From: an uncultured Synechococcus sp.
GTDB lineage: Bacteria; Cyanobacteriota; Cyanobacteriia; Phormidesmidales; Phormidesmidaceae
NCBI GenBank assembly: GCA_937911865.1
Contig: CALDSK010000051.1
Coordinates: forward strand, 92,140-156,139
Direction of reading: 5' to 3'
Length of the DNA: 64,000 nucleotides
The position numbers and the translations under genes were made by a program. How positions within the stretch are numbered: position 1 is the stretch's first letter; every line of letters begins with the position of its first letter. The notes under the pieces were generated by a model that searched no databases, was not told the origin of the DNA, and saw nothing but the letters and a program-made list of their open reading frames with translations. Positions 36,933-45,256 of the stretch are shown piece after piece.

Positions 36933-37793
36933 CTACTGAGTCAGGCAGGTTTGAATCATCTGCTGCACATTGGTGTAGTTCCCCTTGCCGAGCCTATTCA
37001 GTTCTGTTTGTTGCTGAGCCACTCGACTGAGCAGCTGTTTGACTAGGGCTCCTAGCTGCTCATTCTGTCGAGCCTGCTGAGTTTGCTGTTTCATCAAGCC
37101 GTCTACGATTCGGTCAAGCTGGTCGAGATAGGGTGTGGGGAGACGAACAATTTCGACCGGTTGATGGCAGTCCGCTCGTGGGAGTTTGGCAAGATCGGGG
37201 AGAGGGGGGTGCGTTGGTATCGCTTTACTTTCTTGTCCTGAACTGTGTTGTCCTGAGTCTTGTTGCCTAGATTCTTGATGTTCTGAGCTTTGATGAGCTG
37301 CGCTTTGATAAGTTGTGCTTTGAGCAACTTTGTTTTGTTCAATGGTTATTTCCTGTAGATGCTGAATAGGCGTTTGCTGGAACGATTGATCAAGGCTGCT
37401 GAGGTTGAGCGGAATGAGTTCGGCTAGTTCGGCGGCGGTCGTTGCTTCAACCGTGAGTGGGCGGTCGGTAAGTTTGCAGGCATTGATGACACAAGCGGGT
37501 GCCTGTGGTTGAGCAGGCGGCGGGGCCCCGGGTAAGTTCAGCGATTCCAGCCCTTCTGGAATGAGGGTAATGAGGGCTAGATCGGCAGGTTCATCGCCCT
37601 CTCCGGCGTAATCAATGAAAGTAGGTGGTGGCGAGAACGGCTTGACGACACTGATGACCTTCAGTTTTTTGGGCTGCGTCTGTGGAAGGTGGCGCTGATT
37701 CTCTTCCTTGCTGCTAGTGACTTCTCTGTTGCCGGTAAGCAGTGTGCCCAGCTGCTGAAAAAATGTTTTTTGAGTCGGTATTTGGGTGGTCAT
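36933..37793 (-). CDS. Hypothetical protein with pentapeptide Q-S-rich repeat and C-terminal helix
   Basis: Not recognised. With ATG 37793 the product has 286 residues: a short helical start (IPTQKTFFQQLGTLLTG), a Pro-rich region, a central segment of five-residue units (QSTTY, QSAAH, QSSEH, QESRQ, QDSGQ, HSSGQ) and a C-terminal helical part likely to form a coiled coil (YLDQLDRIVDGLMKQQTQQA). The repeat corresponds to a 15-bp tandem array in the DNA. A TTG at 37946 keeps the frame open further but is a weak start. No signal or membrane segment. It converges with pheS. Confidence 0.6.
   Translation of the reverse strand: MTTQIPTQKTFFQQLGTLLTGNREVTSSKEENQRHLPQTQPKKLKVISVVKPFSPPPTFIDYAGEGDEPADLALITLIPEGLESLNLPGAPPPAQPQAPACVINACKLTDRPLTVEATTAAELAELIPLNLSSLDQSFQQTPIQHLQEITIEQNKVAQSTTYQSAAHQSSEHQESRQQDSGQHSSGQESKAIPTHPPLPDLAKLPRADCHQPVEIVRLPTPYLDQLDRIVDGLMKQQTQQARQNEQLGALVKQLLSRVAQQQTELNRLGKGNYTNVQQMIQTCLTQ
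37233..37337 (-). repeat. 15-bp tandem array inside a coding region
   Basis: Seven degenerate 15-bp units in register, each ending in TTG on the plus strand, for example TTGTCCTGAACTGTG, TTGTCCTGAGTCTTG and ATGAGCTGCGCTTTG. Fifteen is a multiple of three, so the array is read as pentapeptide repeats in the 286-aa protein. Confidence 0.85.
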
Positions 37794-38044
37794 AGCGCCG
37801 TCAAGAAGATACTGCAAGAACCCGGCGATATGCCCTTCGTATGAAGGGGCTAGCGCAGTTCTCTGCTTGGGCCTAATATTCCCTATGTGTAATATCTGTA
37901 TCTGAGTAATTGCATGGATATACGGGAACGTATCAAAAAGAGTCAATTCTTTTTTGAGGCTGTCTCCGTAATCTTGCTATTCGTAGTTTTGTTGCTCGCA
38001 GTCTTGCTATAGGTTTGCCAGCTAGGCACTCGGGGCTAGACACT

Positions 38045-38092
38045 ATGGTGCAATGACATCATGGTGCAGTGACGTCATGGTGCGGTGACATC
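38045..38092 (-). repeat. 16-bp tandem array (3 units) across a stop codon
   Basis: Three units, ATGGTGCAATGACATC, ATGGTGCAGTGACGTC and ATGGTGCGGTGACATC. The stop codon of the 80-aa gene (38075-38077) lies at the junction of the second and third units, so the C-terminal codons of that gene are one copy and the rest lies downstream. Confidence 0.9.
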
Positions 38093-38317
38093 GGACCAGT
38101 CAAAGTGCGTGCGAATCCATTGTTTTGCACCTGCGATCGCTTTGTCTGGACTATCAGCTCTGGGGACTGCCACGGCGCTTCCGGTGGTGTAGGTCACCCA
38201 GGCTGAATAAATCTGTTGCCCGTGGTGATAAGTGGTGGTGACTTCTATTTGCATGTCGCGGTAGGTAAAGGCCCAGACGATGGTAGGAAAATGAGGAGTC
38301 GCAATATGCTCATGCAT
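38075..38317 (-). CDS. Small hypothetical protein
   Basis: An 80-residue soluble protein, not recognised. It has beta-type segments (IVWAFTYRDMQIEVTTTYHH, IYSAWVTYTTGSAVAVPRA) and a C-terminal helix (SPDKAIAGAKQWIRTHF) that look like a folded domain. Its ATG lies about 155 bases from that of the divergent DUF72 gene. The last residues (SDVTAP) are encoded by a unit of a 16-bp tandem repeat. Confidence 0.65.
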   Translation of the reverse strand: MHEHIATPHFPTIVWAFTYRDMQIEVTTTYHHGQQIYSAWVTYTTGSAVAVPRADSPDKAIAGAKQWIRTHFDWSDVTAP

Positions 38318-38474
38318 CGTGGGTGCCTTTGAGATGGAGCTTGCTTATAGCCTACTGAGAAATCCGCTGGTTTGCATTAGGCTTACTTACATCAGCAGGC
38401 GTTGGCCTACTCCTGGTGTCTTCTTCTCGGATATATTTTCTCGACAACTAATCTCCTTCTACAACTCTTTACTT

Positions 38475-39344
38475 ATGCTCAACTTTCGGATGGGCTGTGC
38501 GGTTTGGGCCTTTAAAGACTGGGTCGGTAACTTTTACCCAGCCAAAAGCCAGCCAACGAATTTCTTGCGACTATATGGAGAGCGCCTGTTGACCGTAGAA
38601 GGCAATACGACGTTCTATTCAGTCCCTTCGGCGGAGATGGTGCAGCGCTGGGTGAACCATACACCCTCCGAGTTTCGATTTTGTCCCAAGCTGCCGCGCG
38701 CGGTGACTCATGAAGGGCTACTAATGGCTCATTTGCCTGCGGCCCTATCTTTCTTAGAATTGATGCAGGGATTGGGCGATCGCTTGGGTCCTATCATGGC
38801 CCAGCTGCCACCCAGATATAGTCCTGCAGCGTTCGATGATTTGGCTGCTTTCCTGAAGGCGTGGCCTCGGCAAGATGCTCCAATCTCGGTTGAGGTACGG
38901 CATCTTGACTGGTTTCAAGGTGAGCCAGCGCGAAGGCTTAGCGCGTTACTCACTGGTTTGCAGGTGGGCCGAGTGTTGCTCGATAGTCGCTCAATGTACG
39001 CCTGGGAAAATGAAGGTGACGCGGACCCACAGCTGCATTCCAACAGACGCAAGCCCAATGTGCCTTTGCAGCCGGAAGTGACGGCTGATTTTGCAATTGT
39101 TCGCTACATCAGCCATCCCAGAATTTTCCGCAACCAAGACTATTTAGCTGAGTGGGTGCCACAGATTGCGGCCTGGCTAGCGGCCCAGAAGCAGGTCTAC
39201 TTTTTTGTGCATTGCCCGCAAGAAGTGAACTCTCCTGAGGTGGTCCGTTATTTTCAGGCGCAGCTGGAGTCTGCCGGTTCGCCAGTCCCTCCTCTGCCGT
39301 GGGATATGTTGGCCCAGCCACCAGACCAGCTGAGCCTGTTTTAG
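38475..39344 (+). CDS. DUF72 family protein (TIM-barrel type, YecE-like)
   Basis: Member of the DUF72/YecE family of TIM-barrel proteins without known reaction. From ATG 38475 the product has 289 residues. Conserved blocks are MGCAVWAFKDWVGNFYP, VEGNTTFYSVPSAEMVQRWV, FRFCPKLPRAVTHE, LGPIMAQLPPRYSP, ISVEVRHLDWF and VYFFVHCPQEVNSPEVVRYF. The frame remains open upstream to a GTG at 38319, but that would overlap the start of the 80-aa gene and lies outside the homology. It converges with pdxA. Confidence 0.9.
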   Translation: MLNFRMGCAVWAFKDWVGNFYPAKSQPTNFLRLYGERLLTVEGNTTFYSVPSAEMVQRWVNHTPSEFRFCPKLPRAVTHEGLLMAHLPAALSFLELMQGLGDRLGPIMAQLPPRYSPAAFDDLAAFLKAWPRQDAPISVEVRHLDWFQGEPARRLSALLTGLQVGRVLLDSRSMYAWENEGDADPQLHSNRRKPNVPLQPEVTADFAIVRYISHPRIFRNQDYLAEWVPQIAAWLAAQKQVYFFVHCPQEVNSPEVVRYFQAQLESAGSPVPPLPWDMLAQPPDQLSLF

Positions 39345-39351
39345 GCCAATT

Positions 39352-40497
39352 CTATATTTGATGAGCGGGTTGCAGCAGTCTTTGCGTCGTCAGTTCTACA
39401 GCTAGCTCTAGAGCAGCTTCTGTACTCTGAGATCTAGCAATGCCTTTCCCCGCAATGTTGAAGGCCGTTCCGTGGTCAGGCGAGGTGCGGATGAAGGGTA
39501 GGCCAATGGTCGTATTGACGGCTAAATCGAAGGCGAGGAGCTTGACTGGAATTAAACCCTGGTCGTGGTAGAGCGCGAGGTAGCCATCATGAGCTCGCCC
39601 CTTGGCTGGAGGCGTTTCACTGTGCCAGGCTAACCCTGGCTGTACCCATAGCGTATCGGGTGGAACTGGGCCTTCTATTTGGATGTGAGGAAATCTTTGC
39701 TGTTGCGTTTGCATCCACGGTATGAGCCAATCTTGTTCTTCTGTTCCGAGTTGACCTTGTTCGCCGCTGTGAGGGTTTAACCCTGAGATCGCAATGCTTG
39801 CTTTCTTTAATCCAAAGTCTCTTTCCAAACAGCTAACTAAAAGCTCTAGCTTTAGCGTCATTAGCGCTGGCGTAAGCGTTTCTGGAACTGCTTGAAGCGG
39901 AATGTGTGTAGTGGCTAGCAGCGTTCGCAAACTCCACCCGTTTCGAGGTGATTTGGCGACGAATAGCATGCCAAACCGCTCAGTCTGTGACATTTCTGCT
40001 AATAGTTCGGTTTGTCCAGGGTAGTGATGACCCGCCGCGAGCCAGGCCGATTTTGCGATGGGCGCAGTGACGATGCCATCGAATTGGCCTTCGATAGTAC
40101 GAGCGATCGCACTTTGTAGGGTCTGAAAGGCAATCTCTCCACTGCTGCTATTTCCTTGCCCTACGATAACGCTGCTCGTAACGGCCTTTGGCGCGCTGAT
40201 ATCGATGAAATTGAGCGTGTCTGGATCGGCTAAATCAATGTCAGGGTTTGTCGCTTGCAGCTGAGTGTAGGCATTTTGTAAAAGCGTGCGATTGCCGATG
40301 ACCGTAATTTCCGCCATCTGTTCGAAGCTTTTTGAGCTCAAAGTCTTCAGCACAACTTCAGGTCCGATGCCTGCCGGATCGCCTAGCGTCATCACAATGC
40401 GAGGCTTGCGCCGCTGGCTGGGTGTGCTCTTGGCTAAATGAGTAAAGGGAGGAAAGGCTGGTGCGCTCGGAGACGCCGTGGAAAATACAGAAGGCAT
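39352..40497 (-). CDS. pdxA: 4-hydroxythreonine-4-phosphate dehydrogenase
   Basis: Oxidises 4-phosphohydroxythreonine in the DXP-dependent pyridoxal-phosphate pathway. Family blocks are [17 protein letters not shown] near residue 35, [76 protein letters not shown] and [15 protein letters not shown]. Metal-binding His residues ([19 protein letters not shown]) are present. 381 residues includes about 30 extra residues at the N-terminus. Confidence 0.96.
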   Translation of the reverse strand: MPSVFSTASPSAPAFPPFTHLAKSTPSQRRKPRIVMTLGDPAGIGPEVVLKTLSSKSFEQMAEITVIGNRTLLQNAYTQLQATNPDIDLADPDTLNFIDISAPKAVTSSVIVGQGNSSSGEIAFQTLQSAIARTIEGQFDGIVTAPIAKSAWLAAGHHYPGQTELLAEMSQTERFGMLFVAKSPRNGWSLRTLLATTHIPLQAVPETLTPALMTLKLELLVSCLERDFGLKKASIAISGLNPHSGEQGQLGTEEQDWLIPWMQTQQQRFPHIQIEGPVPPDTLWVQPGLAWHSETPPAKGRAHDGYLALYHDQGLIPVKLLAFDLAVNTTIGLPFIRTSPDHGTAFNIAGKGIARSQSTEAALELAVELTTQRLLQPAHQI

Positions 40498-40729
40498 AAG
40501 GCTATGGCCGTTGAGGGAAAGGTGAGAAAAAAGTGTGAACTGAAAATTACCGAAACGTGGGATGACTCGCAGAGAAAAAATCTATGGCTCAGGTCCAAAA
40601 CGCTCTAAAATAGCGGTAGCGCAAAGTGGTACAGACTTCTTTTTAACGCTTTTCACCAGAGGTTTTGTGCAAACTAGCTGGTATGTTTTTGCACAGATTC
40701 TGATTATAAAAAATAGGAGATAGCAGATA

Positions 40730-40834
40730 ATGGCAGGCGAAATTTTTTCTACAGCGGTACTGGTAGCCGGGATGATTTTGGTCGGTCTTAGCGTCGGCTT
40801 TCTCATGCTCAAAGTGCAAGGCGGCGAGGAGTAG
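40730..40834 (+). CDS. petM: Cytochrome b6f complex subunit VII (PetM)
   Basis: The 34-residue protein starts MAGEIFSTAVLVAGMILVGL and ends FLMLKVQGGEE. It is a single membrane helix with the GGEE tail typical of cyanobacterial PetM, a peripheral small subunit of the thylakoid cytochrome b6f complex. AGGAG at 40715-40719 lies 10 bases before the ATG. It is too short for most gene finders. ycf39 follows 203 bases downstream on the same strand. Confidence 0.93.
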   Translation: MAGEIFSTAVLVAGMILVGLSVGFLMLKVQGGEE

Positions 40835-41037
40835 GCCACACTCTGAATTTTGAGGGATGTTCTCAGAGGGCTCTTGCCTGTGCCTAATCACTTGTACCTC
40901 TTTACAAGACCGTCCCTTCCTGCCTCCGTCGAATCTGTCGACAAACGAATTTAGTCGCATTTCAATCTCAGTGCAGTTGTCGCTGTAGCGACTTCTGCTA
41001 AACTGAGAAGCATATTAAGTTTTGTTTACTTTACCTC

Positions 41038-42000
41038 ATGGTCTTATTAGTCGTTGGCGCAACTGGCACATTGGGAAGGCAAATCGTTCGCCGAGCCCTA
41101 GACGAAGGCTATGAAGTGAAATGTTTAGTCAGAAACTTTCAGAAGGCTAGCTTCCTGCGTGAATGGGGCGCTCAGCTGGTAAAAGCTGATCTGACAGGCC
41201 CTGACAGCTTGCCACCGTGTTTTGAAGATGTAGACGCTGTGATTGATGCAGCTACATCAAGGCCGGCTGAAAAGGAAGGCATCTACGATGTTGACTGGCA
41301 CGGAAAAGTTGCGCTGATTAAAGCGGCAAAAGCGGCCGGTGTAGAGCGCTTTATTTTCTTTTCTATTTTGGGCGCGGGTGAGTATCCAAAGGTCCCCCTG
41401 ATGGAGATTAAGGACTGCGCAGAAGCTTTCTTAAAGGAGTCAGGCTTAAATTACACCATATTTAGGCCCTGTGGGTTTATGCAGGGTTTGGTTGGGCAAT
41501 ATGCCATTCCTGTACTGGAGCGCCAGTCTGTTTGGGTAATGGGTGAAGCGGGTGCGATCGCCTACATGAACAGCCAGGACATCGCCAAGTTTGCAGTAAA
41601 AGCGCTTAAACTACCTGCTGCTGAAAACAAGACCTTTCCCTTAGCGGGTACTAGAGCCTGGGGTGCTTACGAAATTATTCGCCTGTGCGAGCGACTATCT
41701 GAGCAGAATGCAAACGTTTCTAACATGCCACCTGCTCTGCTTAGAGGTGTTCGCAACATCGCTGCTTTTTTCCAGTGGACCTGGGACTTGGCCGATAGAT
41801 TAGCCTTTACAGAAGTCAGCGCTAGCGGCAAGGTCATGGATGCACCCATGGATGAGGTGTACCAAGCCTTTGATATCAGCAAAGAAGACATGACTACCCT
41901 AGAAGATTACCTGCAAGAATACTTCACCCGCATTCTGAAAAAGCTGAAAGAACTAGACTTTGAAAGCGGTCGAGATGCCAAGAAGAAGGTTCCTTTTTAG
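41038..42000 (+). CDS. ycf39: Ycf39/HCF244-type NAD(P)-binding PSII assembly factor
   Basis: Atypical short-chain dehydrogenase of the NmrA-like group. In Synechocystis, Ycf39 forms a complex with Hlip proteins and delivers chlorophyll to newly made D1 during photosystem II assembly. The Rossmann motif LVVGATGTLGRQIVRRALDE opens the protein, CLVRNFQKASFLREWGAQLV gives the NADP-type Arg, and FFSILGAGEYPKVPLMEIKD is family-specific. 320 residues fits well. petM upstream and a photosynthetic role suit each other. Confidence 0.95.
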   Translation: MVLLVVGATGTLGRQIVRRALDEGYEVKCLVRNFQKASFLREWGAQLVKADLTGPDSLPPCFEDVDAVIDAATSRPAEKEGIYDVDWHGKVALIKAAKAAGVERFIFFSILGAGEYPKVPLMEIKDCAEAFLKESGLNYTIFRPCGFMQGLVGQYAIPVLERQSVWVMGEAGAIAYMNSQDIAKFAVKALKLPAAENKTFPLAGTRAWGAYEIIRLCERLSEQNANVSNMPPALLRGVRNIAAFFQWTWDLADRLAFTEVSASGKVMDAPMDEVYQAFDISKEDMTTLEDYLQEYFTRILKKLKELDFESGRDAKKKVPF

Positions 42001-42125
42001 ACGTATTCTGGCTTTAGCAATGAATTTCACACACTATTAAAAAGGCGTGCTATTGTTATCTACAGGTAACTGAGTTGCCTACACACTAAACACAAATCCG
42101 TTTAGGAATACAGGAGGTGATGCCC

Positions 42126-42197
42126 ATGAAGATTAGTGATATATGCGTGGGTCTCCAGGTTGATGTGAGCCAGCTGTGTGCTGGGGCTGTTCTCTAG
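42126..42197 (+). CDS. Candidate mini-ORF with strong ribosome binding site
   Basis: A 23-codon ORF (start MKISDICVGLQVDVSQLCAG, then AVL) sits behind AGGAGG at 42112-42117 with 8-base spacing to the second ATG. Another ATG at 42120 would add two residues. A rho-independent terminator follows 81 bases after the stop, so this could be a short independent transcript encoding a small protein, or a leader peptide. I do not recognise the peptide. The call rests only on the RBS and the terminator. Confidence 0.4.
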   Translation: MKISDICVGLQVDVSQLCAGAVL

Positions 42198-42277
42198 AGC
42201 AAGCTTTGACATCAGTGAGAGCTAAATAGCTAGAGTTCCTTCCAGCAGTTTGGTTTTGACCTGAAGATCCGACTAGA

Positions 42278-42316
42278 CCGCTCTCATCTTTCAAAGGTGA
42301 GAGCGGATAGTTTTTT
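42278..42316 (+). terminator. Rho-independent terminator behind the mini-ORF
   Basis: Stem CCGCTCTCATC / GGTGAGAGCGG (11 bp with one G-U pair), loop of 7, then ATAG and six T. It could end a ycf39 read-through transcript or a short RNA of its own. Confidence 0.9.
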
Positions 42317-43020
42317 AAAGGCACAAGATAAAGTCAGAAGAAGCCACGGCAAAAAATAATCGCTAATTGCCAGCGGCTGAAGATAGACAGAGCCTCTTCA
42401 ACCGTTTGCTCTTAAAAGAGCATATCTTCTGGGTGCCAACTTCAAGAGAAGGCTGTGCCCCTCCTAACTTTGCCCGTCCCAACAGAGAAACATGCGGCAA
42501 TCGTCGTTGATTTTATAGGCAAATCAGGCATAGCTCACACAGATGGCTTATTTGCAAGTCAGTAAAAGTGGAATTTGGCCCATACATCCAATATTTGTGC
42601 CTAAGCCCATCAAATATATTTGTTTGAATAATTAGTGCGTTTTGTGCCTGTGTGCTTGCGTATGTGTGCTGAAGCCTGTATCCCTCTGTCAGACAGAGAT
42701 GTAGGATTTTGAGGGTAAGGCTTTAGAGGGCCATGAGGTGCTTTGTCGAACCTCAGTAGACCACTTGGCACAATACATAAAACTGTCCCAGGGTGTTGTG
42801 AGATGCTAATCGTTTCTGTTAGCATTTTGCACAAGCTTGGAAAAGCTATTCGTTGCTGCTGCTTAGCAGCGTATCGACCGCTTTATCTTTTGCCCGATGG
42901 AAACGTCTATTAATTTCAATGCCTGTGGGTTATGGCCAGTGTCAAAGACCAGCGCCTAGGCACACATGTCGAGCAACTAATAACCGATTCATCTATTTAG
43001 GTGTGAGGAGACATTCAAAA
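42317..43020 (+). other. Long leader/intergenic region before the porin gene
   Basis: About 700 bases without a convincing gene. It should contain the porin promoter and perhaps a long 5' UTR. A weak hairpin ATGCTAA/TTAGCAT followed by TTTT lies at 42803-42828. No tRNA is visible. Confidence 0.5.
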
Positions 43021-44529
43021 ATGACAAATTGGAAAGCATTGCTAGCTGCACCCGCAGCATTTGGCATCGTTGCAGCAGTATCTGGTAATGCAGTGGCTGC
43101 AGAAGCCGTTGCTGTAGAAGAAATCAGCTCTGATGTCAGCGCAGACGTTGTTGTTGAAGAGCCTGTTCAGTTGGCTCAAGTAACCAGCGTTTCTGAGCTG
43201 TCTGACGTACAGCCTGGCGACTGGGCATTCACAGCGCTTCAGCGTTTGGTAGAAGAGTACGGTTGCTTAGAGGGCTATCCCGACCGCACTTACCGTGGAA
43301 ACCGCGCCTTGACTCGCTATGAGTTCGCGGCAGGTTTGAACGCATGTTTGGACGTTGTTATTCAGCTGATTGGTGGCGACGACCTGGACGAGATTCGTCG
43401 CTTGCAAGAAGAGTTTGCAGCTGAGCTAGCAACTATTCGCGGTCGTGTAGACACCCTAGAGACTGACGTTGCTGAACTAGAAGCAAACCAGTTCTCTACA
43501 ACCACTAAGCTTCGTGGTGCTCTCGACGCGAACCTGGTTGTACCTTTCGGTGATGCTGACCTTACTACAATTGATGTGGGTGAAGGCGACGACGGTCTTA
43601 TTGGTACTGCGGACGATGAAATCACAACTATTGGTGGTGATGAAGCAGACGCTACTTTTGAGTACCGTGCTACTTTGAACTTTGACACTAGTTTTACTGG
43701 CGAAGACAGACTCCGTGTCCGTTTGCGGGCAACTGACGCTGCTGGTTCTTTGGCTAACTCCGAGAACGGTTTAGCTAGCCAGAGCGGTCGTCGTAACGGT
43801 TTGGAAGACAACCTCGGTCTAGATGATGTTTACTACAGCTTCCCCATCGGTAACCGCATCAGCGGTATTATCGCGGCTAACAGTGTAGTGACTGATGACT
43901 TTGTTACCAGCACTATCGTTCCTTTCGATGGTCCTAGCGTTGCAGATGCGGGTGGCCCTGAGTTCTACGACCAGTTTGCAGGTGGTGACTTTGGTGCAGG
44001 CGTAAACTTCGCATTCTCTGACAATCTCGTGCTTGACTTGGGCTACTCCTCTGACAGTAGCAACAACAACACTGAAGACGGTGGCTTGTTTAACGAAAAC
44101 AGCTACATCGCTCAGTTGAACTTCTTGACTGATGGCATCTTTGATGCAGCCATTACCTATATCGGTGCGGGTGATGCAGACGATGGTGATGCTGAAAGCA
44201 CAATCGCTGGTTTGATCAACTTCGACTTCGGCGGCTTCCAGGTAGGTGGTCACTATGCCAACACTCAAGTTGATGGCGAAGACGACATTGATTCTTACAT
44301 GGGTGGTGTTGCGTTCTCTGACTTCCTGGGCGCAGGTAACGAGTTCGGTGTATACGGTGGTATCTCTCCTGCTGTTGATCGCGATCCCGTGTTGGTTGAG
44401 GCCTACTACGAAATCAACGTGAATGAGTTCTTCAGCTTCACACCTGCCATCATCTACACTGATAACGATTCTGATGGCGACGAGAATGACAACGTATATG
44501 GTGCTGTACGCGCATCCTTCAGCTTCTAA
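43021..44529 (+). CDS. SLH-domain outer-membrane porin (iron uptake porin / OprB-type)
   Basis: Major cyanobacterial-type outer-membrane porin. A signal peptide (MTNWKALLAAPAAFGIVAAV, cleavage after VAA near residue 28) is followed by an SLH domain at about 55-120 (LSDVQPGDWAFTALQRLVEE, GYPDRTYRGNRALTRYEFAA) that binds the cell wall. A coiled-coil linker (LQEEFAAELATIRGRVDTLE) leads to an acidic beta-barrel ending in the terminal aromatic signature VRASFSF. GAGGAG at 43005-43010 is the ribosome binding site. Even codon choice suggests high expression. Yfr1 sRNA could regulate it (inference from its known porin targets). Confidence 0.94.
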   Translation: MTNWKALLAAPAAFGIVAAVSGNAVAAEAVAVEEISSDVSADVVVEEPVQLAQVTSVSELSDVQPGDWAFTALQRLVEEYGCLEGYPDRTYRGNRALTRYEFAAGLNACLDVVIQLIGGDDLDEIRRLQEEFAAELATIRGRVDTLETDVAELEANQFSTTTKLRGALDANLVVPFGDADLTTIDVGEGDDGLIGTADDEITTIGGDEADATFEYRATLNFDTSFTGEDRLRVRLRATDAAGSLANSENGLASQSGRRNGLEDNLGLDDVYYSFPIGNRISGIIAANSVVTDDFVTSTIVPFDGPSVADAGGPEFYDQFAGGDFGAGVNFAFSDNLVLDLGYSSDSSNNNTEDGGLFNENSYIAQLNFLTDGIFDAAITYIGAGDADDGDAESTIAGLINFDFGGFQVGGHYANTQVDGEDDIDSYMGGVAFSDFLGAGNEFGVYGGISPAVDRDPVLVEAYYEINVNEFFSFTPAIIYTDNDSDGDENDNVYGAVRASFSF

Positions 44530-44622
44530 GTTGATTTGAAATTGGGACAGTGCCGGGGAAGTCCCTTGGCATGGGTTCCATTTTCACAGGGTGGTTACGT
44601 CATAGCGTGATTACGTTGAAAT

Positions 44623-44666
44623 AAACCAAAAAGGGCTTCGCAATTTTGCGAAGCCCTTTTTGGTTT
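44623..44666 (+). terminator. Strong porin terminator, perfect long inverted repeat
   Basis: Arms of 21 bases (44623-44643 and 44646-44666) are exact reverse complements around a two-base centre, with a G+C core GGGCTTCGC/GCGAAGCCC and flanking A and T runs. It can work in both directions and insulates the porin gene from the Rrf2 gene. Confidence 0.95.
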
Positions 44667-44701
44667 GGCTGTGCTAAATATACAATCCCCACCGTGGAAC
44701 C

Positions 44702-44721
44702 GGGATATAATAATGTATCCC
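44702..44721 (+). promoter_or_regulatory. Palindromic operator candidate over the -10 box of the Rrf2 gene
   Basis: GGGATA and TATCCC are separated by 8 bases. Within it, TATAAT at 44706-44711 is a perfect -10 box, about 28 bases before the TTG start. A palindrome over the promoter of a regulator gene suggests autoregulation. No clear -35 box is seen. Confidence 0.55.
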
Positions 44722-44738
44722 TCCCCAAGAGCAGCGTT

Positions 44739-45173
44739 TTGGAACTATCGTGCAAAAGTGAGTATGCCTTGCTGGCTCTGACCGAGCTGAGCTTGCACTA
44801 CAGCAAGGGCGATCCTTTACGTATTTGTCAGATCGCGGCAGATCAAAATATTCCCGATCGCTATTTAGAGCAGCTGCTAGCGACTTTGCGTCGGGGCGGG
44901 TTTGTGAAGAGCCAGCGAGGTGCGAAGGGAGGCTATTTACTAACCCGCGAGCCCTGGAAGGTGACGCTGTTGGATGTAATTAGCTGCATTGAAGGGTTTG
45001 ATGCGAAGTCAAAAGAAACGAAGTCGCCGAAGTCCACCGAAGGTGCTGTAGTTGCGGATGTGTGGAAAGAGGTAAGGCAGTCTGCAGAGTCAGTGTTAGA
45101 GAACTATACGCTGCAAGACCTAGTAGATAAGCGAAATGCCAGACAGCAAGTAGATTTAATGTATTACATATAG
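44739..45173 (+). CDS. Rrf2-family transcriptional regulator
   Basis: Winged-helix regulator of 144 residues. TTG 44739 gives the family start MELSCKSEYALLALTELSLH; the DNA-binding helix region is QNIPDRYLEQLLATLRRGGF and the wing is SQRGAKGGYLLTRE. The three Cys of Fe-S members such as IscR or NsrR are absent (only Cys in LSCKSE, RICQIA and ISCIEG), so it resembles cluster-free CymR-type proteins. cysK begins 83 bases downstream, suggesting control of cysteine synthesis (inference). Confidence 0.92.
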   Translation: MELSCKSEYALLALTELSLHYSKGDPLRICQIAADQNIPDRYLEQLLATLRRGGFVKSQRGAKGGYLLTREPWKVTLLDVISCIEGFDAKSKETKSPKSTEGAVVADVWKEVRQSAESVLENYTLQDLVDKRNARQQVDLMYYI

Positions 45174-45256
45174 AGAAGGCTAGCGCTCTCTTTCTCACGC
45201 CCTCCTTCTCGAAGAGGATTGTTTTCAGGTTGTAATGTTTAGTCGTCGTACTTCTT

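Noticed and set aside
40643..40960. 105-codon minus-strand frame over petM
   Set aside because: It is antisense to petM, which has a clear protein match and ribosome binding site.
42610..42834. 74-codon minus-strand frame before the porin gene
   Set aside because: Composition looks random, no ribosome binding site, and it lies in the likely porin promoter or leader region.
43362..44268. Two 149-codon frames antisense to the porin gene
   Set aside because: They arise from the biased codon use of a highly expressed gene; Ser- and Val-rich products have no domain.
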